From positions 41,431,638 to 41,495,637 of the forward strand of contig NC_133774.1 in assembly GCF_003597395.2 (NCBI RefSeq): a stretch of 64,000 nt of DNA, written 5' to 3'. This DNA is from Chelonoidis abingdonii (taxonomy: Eukaryota > Chordata > Testudines > Testudinidae). The notes under the pieces were generated by a model. The model was given only the letters and a program-made list of their open reading frames with translations, was not told the DNA's origin and did no database searches. The translations under genes were made by a program, and so were the position numbers. The first letter of the stretch is position 1. Each line of letters opens with the position of its first letter. Of the stretch, positions 57,829-64,000 are shown piece by piece.

Positions 57829-57955
57829 CAACCAGAAGTCATGGCCTTGATGCAGGACTTGCTGGGTAAAATTCTGTGGTCTATATTATGCAGGCAGTCA
57901 AATGAGATTATCATAATAGTCCCCTTGGGCTTTAAAATCTGTGAATCTATAGAAT
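57829..57955 (+). mobile_element. CR1-type LINE 3' end fragment
   Basis: Contains 'ttctgtggtctatattatgcagg' in CR1-like order and ends 'tagtccccttgggctttaaaatctgtgaatctata', the 3' terminus of the lineage seen at 22885. It starts a few bases after the hAT end. Confidence 0.7.
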
Positions 57956-59444
57956 GTAGTTATTTGTAATGTCTAAGATATGTTACTAATATGGGGTCAT
58001 AATTAGCTTTAAAATATTCTTAAGCCTTTCAACGGACTCTAATTTGATAAACATTTCTTGTTTGACAAAATGGATTTCTGTTTAATTGTAAGTGTGCTGT
58101 AAACAGAAATTCTTAACTAGTTTGGCAGCTGAAATCCTTTGTCTTGCTTTGAGACTTGAAAACACCACTTTATTATTTACCATGTAATAAATACAGGACA
58201 TAGAATATAGCACACAGAAACTTATTACTCATAATTGTTCATTATCAAGAAGAAATTGATCTCTTTGCAATTAAGTTTTAAAGGGTTTACATTAGAATGT
58301 GAGCATGCCTCTCTTTCTGTTTTACTCTCTCCTATCTGCCTGAAGGTGCATTAAGGGAACTTATCCCTTAACATGAAGAATGTCCAGAAGATCTGACCAA
58401 CGGAAGGGACAGAGGAAAATTTAAGCTACTAGAATGTCAATGAAAAATCCTCTCCAGTGCCCTGTGAAGCCAATAGAATGACATCCATTGACTTCAGTGG
58501 GCTCTGGATTGGGCCCCAAGAGCATGAAGATCTCAGTCTTCCCTCAGCTAAAGTTTCCATCAAAGACCACTCACTGAGGATATTGATTAAAAGACAAAGA
58601 GCATGATCCTTGACTGGCCCAGAGCTGATTTCTGCTGATCTGCTAGTGCAAATTGTTCCTAAAGCCATGACTGGACATTGGAAGGAGTGTCTCTGCACAG
58701 AGAGGATCTTCAGCAGAGGATGAGGCTGTGGAAAGGAGTATGGCCAATGTCTCTGCTCCATAGGCAAGCTCCAATTCCCATAATGACCTCTTGGAGCAGC
58801 TGGCAACTAGGGAAAATTAAAACAGTGTTTTCCCCAGAAGAAACTTCTCCCCCAACATACATTGAACATATTGAGTGTGTGGATCCTTCTGTTTTTCCAT
58901 CATCAGGTTGCAACAGTATGCCATTGGGAGTCAGATTATGGTTATGACATAATCCAAACACTCCAAGTGACCTATCAGATCTTGATCTCAGACGTGTCCA
59001 AAGCCACACTGTAATCAAAAATAAAATTGCTAGTTTTGAAAGTTACTCGTCCACTTTTTAAAATTTTTATTTAAAACTGTCTGGCCTAGAATCCGTGTTT
59101 TATAAAAATGTCTTGTTTTCCTATAAACAACCTAAAAATTAAAGGGTGTCTTATCTTAAATCTAGTCAAAAAACATCGGGATGTGACTATACTAAAATGC
59201 TGCTAAAATTGTGGTAAATTAGTAAGGAGATAACTTGTAGTAGATATTACAGTCATGTAGATAGTGACAAATCCAATGAAGTGCTCACTGACAATTGTTT
59301 ATCTGTAGTCTGTCCTGAGAGTTTCAGTACTGTATGCCATTGATAGCATGATAAGACCAAAAGAGCAACTGATATAGTTAGTGTCAGTATGATATAGACA
59401 GATCATTTTTGAAGTGAAAACAGAATATAAAGGACACATACGTT
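57956..59444. other. No recognisable feature (1.5 kb)
   Basis: Two overlapping open frames on the minus strand (58429-58806 and 58710-59018) show no motif I know. A foldback-like piece, 'catccattgacttcagtgggctctgg', lies at about 58478-58510. Confidence 0.45.
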
Positions 59445-59520
59445 GGGCCAGATCCTCAACTGATGTAAATCAGTGAAGTCAGTGGCACTGTACTAATTGA
59501 CACGAGTTGTGGATCTGGCC
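59445..59520. repeat. Short foldback element, best preserved
   Basis: GGGCCAGATCC at the left pairs exactly with GGATCTGGCC at the right, and 'tgatgtaaatcagtg' pairs with 'ctaattgacacgagt' more weakly. Total about 76 bases. It has no coding capacity. It is the clearest copy of the palindromic family in the window. Confidence 0.75.
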
Positions 59521-59559
59521 TGTCTCATCAGGACCGGCGCTGACTCACTAGATTGAATA

Positions 59560-59790
59560 AAAGTGATAGTAAAACCTAACTCTTACATAGCACTTCTCAT
59601 CCATAGACAACAAAACGTTTTACAAAGGAGGTCAGTATCCATTATTCACATTTTACAGATAGGGAAACTGAGGCAAATAGAAGTGAGGTTACTTGTCCAA
59701 AGACACTCAGCAGGCAGTGACAGAGCTGGGAATACAGTCCAGGTCTCCTGAAGCTCAGTCCAGTGCACTCGCTACTAGGTCACATGATTC
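59560..59790 (+). mobile_element. MIR/L2-like ancient repeat
   Basis: Contains 'tttacagatagggaaactgagg', 'gaggttacttgtccaaagac', 'cactcagcaggcagtgacagagctggga' and 'gtgcactcgctactaggtcac' in the order known from the 3' part shared by MIR SINEs and L2 LINEs. It is an old amniote repeat, well recognisable. Confidence 0.8.
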
Positions 59791-60366
59791 ATTGCATATA
59801 TAGACAAATCTCCTCAAAGCCATTAGTAGTCTTGCCTGTATAAAAAATGAGAAAAGCTGACCAGATTTGTCCCTAAAAAAGAAGATGGCATGAGCAGGGA
59901 TTCAAAGGAGATTGAAAAATTCAGTGGGAACAAAAAGGGTGTCACTTCACAGCACCTTAGTGAGGCACACTCCAAGGAAGGGAGTACTATACTCTTCCTT
60001 CCAAAGGCTGACACATTTTAATGTAATTCATTTTGAAGTAACTTAGTGCACAGTAATTAAAGAGTCACTAAACGTAGAATACAACTAGTGATTACAAATT
60101 TATGTAAGATGAGAAGATGTTAGAAATTCTGTTGCTTGCTTTATCAGAAAGGGTCTCTAATACTCTGGTTTACTTTTGGCCTCCAGAGTATAGTCTGGGA
60201 TTGTGATGATTGTCTGAATTGCTGGTGAGGCTTACGAGACAAAGACCCGTGTTTAGGTTTACAGCACCTTTTAAAGGGCTTTTTGTTGAGCCATTAGAGT
60301 GTGTGTTGCGGGAAATGAAGATACGTTAAGTTCTTTGAGTCGTGCTTTGAATGATAGTATGAAAGT
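59791..60366. other. No recognisable feature
   Basis: About 580 bases with no identifiable element. Confidence 0.45.
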
Positions 60367-60418
60367 ATTCAGAGTAGCAGCCGTGTTAGTCTGTATCCAC
60401 AATAAGAGCAGGAGTAAA
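60367..60418 (-). mobile_element. Penelope-like element tail fragment
   Basis: 'ttcagagtagcagccgtgtta' and 'gtctgtatcc' are antisense to the terminal text of the repeat family seen at 5331-5540 (cagactaacac...gctac). It is too short to include the hammerhead-like part. Confidence 0.65.
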
Positions 60419-60574
60419 GGAGGAATCTATTGAATTAGGGCTCAGTTAGGGCTGGCTAGAAAAGAATTCTGTTTCATGAAAAGTTTTTGACATTTGGCTT
60501 TGTTCTGTATTGGCATGAAAACTAGACCTTTGGAGATTTTTCATGAAAAAACATGAGTACCAGACCAGACTAGC

Positions 60575-60700
60575 TAATAGCCCATTAATAGAGCTCTGAC
60601 CTAGGCCTTGCACTGCCTGATTTGGAGCAGGACCTGCATCTCGGTCTCCCACATCCCAGGTAAGTGCCCTAACTGCCAGGCAATGGAGCCTGTGCCTTTC
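60575..60700 (-). repeat. tRNA-like unit
   Basis: On the minus strand it reads 'tggcagttagggcacttacctgggatgtggg' in pieces, like the tRNA-like units in the element at 13150. The B box is degenerate. The plus-strand 'ccaggtaagtgcc' here imitates a splice donor. Confidence 0.45.
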
Positions 60701-60810
60701 AGTCTTTGGCCCAGTTAATAGTCTGTTTATACAAAGTGAGCCAGCCAAGGGTGTCTAATTGCAGTGTAGAGATACCCTAGATGGCAACTACTTTGGGCAA
60801 AAGTGAACAA

Positions 60811-60940
60811 TGTAAGAACAGCCATACTGGGTCAGACCAATGGTCCATCTGGCCCAGTATCCTGACTTCTGACAGAGGCCAATACCAGGTGCTTCAGAGA
60901 GAATGAACAGAACTGGTAATTATCAAGTGATCCATCCCTT
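60811..60940 (-). mobile_element. CR1-type LINE 3' end fragment
   Basis: The antisense 3' terminus 'taagaacagccatactgggtc', 'agaccaatggtccatctggcc', 'cagagagaatgaacagaactgg' and 'tcaagtgatccatccc', the same lineage as the copy at 14006 but shorter. Confidence 0.85.
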
Positions 60941-62695
60941 GGATCGCTTGCTTTGTTGGCTCTCCACTTGCTTGTTGGGCTAGCTGGTTTCAGTGGATTA
61001 ACCATGTACTGTGTCACAACAGTTGAGGGGGGGGGGAAGGATTTACAGCTGCTTATAGGTATTACAAATCAAAGATGATGCCAGGTATTTCAGTGGTGTC
61101 CTAGAATCAGGTGGTTTATGCTGTAGACAAATTCCTCAGAGGTTTTCTGTGTTAGTAAGGACTCTTTAATTTGGATGTTGTCAAAGCTCAGTTCTTTCCC
61201 CTAATGATAATGTTGGTAAATTGTCCCGTTTATAGGTCCTTGCACCAAATTCTGCTTTTACTCAGAATGTATTAAGGCAAAATTCCCTTCTTCCATGGAC
61301 GGAGTGAGGACTTCAAATTTTGTCTCTAGGTTAAAGGTTAAATTTTCTTTGAATTGCTGCAAAACTTAGAACTATTTGTCAGATATAAAAATTTTCAGGC
61401 AGGCTAGATTTGTTATCCCACTTTCCTTTCTTCAGTTGGGGTTTTCTCCTCTCAGGCTGAATACCAGCAGCACTTCTGTAATGAACAGGGTACAAGTACT
61501 GTAATTTAATGTAAACTGGATGCTGTTGTTCACTTTTCCTTCTTTTTAGGGTAGAACAGATGGCACCCTCCCCTGCCGTATCAGTTGGTGAGAGAGGAAT
61601 TGACACAGCACAGATCATAAGCAATAACTTCATTATCTACACAAAGTCCTCGTGGAGACCATGGAGAAAGCAACTGATGTGAACAGCTCAAAGTAAATGC
61701 TTTGGTTACATTGCTGACGTTTTCTGCAATAAAGAAACCACACAGGACAAGCTGTAACTTGATCAAACATTAACCAGCCATTCTAGCTGACTTTCAGTAT
61801 TCTCAGGTGTATTTTTTTAAACATATTACTTTGAAGCACAACAATTGTTTACGAAATGGATCTCTGCAACATTTCTGCTTCATAGGAATAGAGTAGCAAA
61901 AAGAGAGATGCTAATGCAAAATTGCTAGTTGTGCTAGAAATGTCCTCTTCCCTTCTCTTCTTTCAAACTCTATGATTACCTGGAGTTTAAAAACAGAAGA
62001 TGTATCTACCTTAGAGGCTTATATGGCCTCTATTACTATAGTACCTTAGCACCTCACCACCTTTAATGTATTTGATAAATAGTGCTGGGGAATGCTCACT
62101 ACCAGTGCCATCTAGTGGTTGGTCGGGGGCATGGCAGGTTGACTTCCTGCTGGGCATTCCTCTTTCATACTGCCACTCTGCCTTGCAGAGGTCTGTGCTT
62201 TCAATTAGTCAGCCCTCCAGTCAGGTCACATTTTTAAGTCCACCCTTTTCAGGGTACATGTAAAGAATCCAATAATAAGGAGGTTTTCAGGATTAAGCAA
62301 AAGATTAAAGGCTTCCCCCTTGGCTCAGGGTCTCATGGTCTAGAATCTTGTGTCTTCAGGATCTTCCCCCAACTAGGTTTCCCCCCAAGGAATAAACTTA
62401 TGTAGTTGTCCCTCTTTAGGGATTGTTCGGAGAGCCCAGGCTCACCTTCTCCACCAGGCTCTGATCCAAGGCAGCTAAACCCTGCACCTTGAGATGCTAT
62501 GCAGTCCTACCAGTCCCCCCTCTTCCCACAGACTAAAGTAAAGAACTAAACACAAAGATAGTTTCTAACCTTGAGAGAGTCACAGGTCCCTTCTTTGTAG
62601 GCTTGGTTAAGTCACTATCTCCAGGCCTCAGGCAGCAAAATATCCTACTAGTCATATGGCAGTTCTCTAAAAAGGGCGATGTTTTGGGAGTTTAT
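60941..62695. other. No recognisable feature (1.75 kb)
   Basis: A run of ten or so G lies at about 61027-61036. 'accaaattctgcttttactcagaatg' near 61246 recalls one arm of the foldback family. No gene seen. Confidence 0.45.
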
Positions 62696-62956
62696 GGGCT
62701 TGTCTACACTGGCAATTTACAGCGCTGCAACTTTCTTGCTCAGGGGTGTGAAAAAACACCTCCATGAGTGCAGCAAGTTTCAGTGCTGTAAGGCTCTAGT
62801 GTAGACAGTGCACCAGTGCTGGGAGCTGTGCCCTTTGTGGAGGTGGTTTTTTTAGAGCACTGGGAGAGCTTTCTCCTGGCACTGCACTGTGACCACACAA
62901 TGCACATTAAAGCGCTGCCACTGCAGCACTTTAGCATTGCCAGTGTAGACTAGCCC
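62696..62956. mobile_element. Harbinger-like MITE
   Basis: The ends are GGGCTTGTCTACACTGGCAA and, inverted, GGGCTAGTCTACACTGGCAA, 19 of 20 alike. The right side is followed by TAA and the left is preceded by TAT, an imperfect 3-bp duplication. It is 261 bases long; 'cagcgctgcaact' and 'agcgctgccactgc' continue the arms. No coding capacity. The good match of its ends suggests it is fairly young. Confidence 0.85.
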
Positions 62957-64000
62957 TAATGTGTCCATCTGTAAACCCCCACATCATATATCAGTTGCTT
63001 CCTTTGTCTTTTTAGATGCATAGAAAGTGATGGAGAAGCGTTCAGAGAGAGAGAGAGAGAAAGAAAGAAGAGTTTTGGGATGTCTACCCCTTCTTTTTAT
63101 AATCCTGGCTCCCCTTTGAGAGGCTTTCCAGCTGGGAGCAAGGTGACAGGTAGTCTGTGTAGAAGGAAACTCCAGGCTGTTTCTTTGCTGAGATGCAGAT
63201 TTTTGCCCTGCCCTCTTTCCTGCCAAAGAATGCCCACTTAGCAGGTGTGCTCCATGAGCCTTATTTACACTTGGCTGAGGTGTGAGCTTGCCCTTTGTCT
63301 CTGAGGAACTGGTTTGGCCATTCCCCAGACTTATCCAGAAAACATACTTTTAGTTGCAATCTCAGTTTATGCTTATAACTTCACATATAACGTTGCTATT
63401 TGCATTTGCCATGATACCACTGATCAGCAAATAGAGTTCTAAAATGATACCTCATAAGGCATATGTGTACAAACATTATTACAATAGTGTATCGGGTATG
63501 AACACGGGTAAAGTCTGTCCCAACATGAATTACTAATGTAATGCTTCTCCATTTGTGAGCTTTTGTATATATAATATACCATCTAGCTGGCCTGGTAGAA
63601 GGTTTAAATTTGTAATTGCCTATGCATGCAGTACTAACTTTTGAAATCTTCTAGAAACTGGCTTTTTAGTTCACTGACACTAACGCATAGGTCAGTATTA
63701 ATATTAGAAATGACAATACACAGCTTCATACTGGGCTTCACTCAAAGTGCTCACTAAACAAAAATAGCAATTTTCATATTAACACATAGATCTAATTTAT
63801 ATATAATTTAGCACAAGTCTGTATACTGGTACAAAATGAAACAAAGGTGGTAGGAGTGGTGGTAATGCTAACAATATGCTCTAGGAATTTTACCACTCCA
63901 GGAGAATTACAGTGTATGAAGACATGGAGGAGACAAGCCCCTTAAATCTTACATCAAAGAGAGAGACTCACTACATACATTGAAAAATGTGGTGTTTGTC
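62957..64000. other. No gene; GA microsatellite
   Basis: A purine tract 'gagagagagagagaaagaaag' lies at 63047-63067. The rest, to the window end, shows nothing identifiable. Confidence 0.5.

Noticed and set aside
58429..59018. Two overlapping minus-strand open frames of 125 and 102 codons
   Set aside because: No recognisable motif, no splice or start context, and lengths within chance for 64 kb.

Overview
The window looks like non-coding DNA from a vertebrate nuclear genome, most probably a cryptodiran (hard-shelled) turtle. It is AT-rich, has no operons and no long open reading frame that reads as a host gene, and is packed with decayed transposable elements. The turtle call rests on the repeats I recognise: many CR1 LINE copies with reverse-transcriptase remnants, three copies of the turtle SINE with a tRNA-like head and a CR1-like tail, Penelope-like elements, and several short DNA transposons whose ends read GGG/GGC...GTCTACA. 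This is recognition from memory, not a database search.

Layout. 1-2000: an internally deleted CR1 and a GC-rich element with inverted ends. 4.8-14.5 kb: short foldback elements, an L2 relic, two Penelope-like fragments whose tails keep a hammerhead-ribozyme-like fold, an 81-bp tandem duplication, a 0.8-kb inverted-repeat element and a CR1 3' end. 14.5-21.7 kb: the longest stretch without a recognisable repeat; near its end lies an 88-nt segment with exon-like splice signals (21083-21170). 21.7-37.2 kb: a palindromic MITE, a CR1 containing a nested hAT MITE with a perfect 8-bp target duplication, two RTE-like relics (one beside a CR1) and a third CR1 lineage. 38-46.8 kb: LTR-like repeats, a CR1 with a 258-codon open frame, a clean solo LTR with a 5-bp target duplication (42654-43433), and a SINE abutting a long CR1. 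48-54.7 kb: an unclassified repeat, a PIF/Harbinger-type element with TAA duplications, a SINE and a hAT-type element with an internal minisatellite. 55.75-57.82 kb: a hAT transposon with broken transposase, interrupted by an R2-like LINE 3' end and by a palindromic insertion that shares 47 identical bases with a site 4.5 kb away. 57.8-64 kb: short CR1, MIR/L2-like, Penelope and MITE pieces.

No pathway or gene cluster is encoded. The candidate exon could mean that the window lies in an intron or intergenic region near a gene, but this cannot be settled from the window alone. The best leads are the hammerhead-like folds, the R2-like insertion inside the hAT element, the shared 47-bp segment and the candidate exon.
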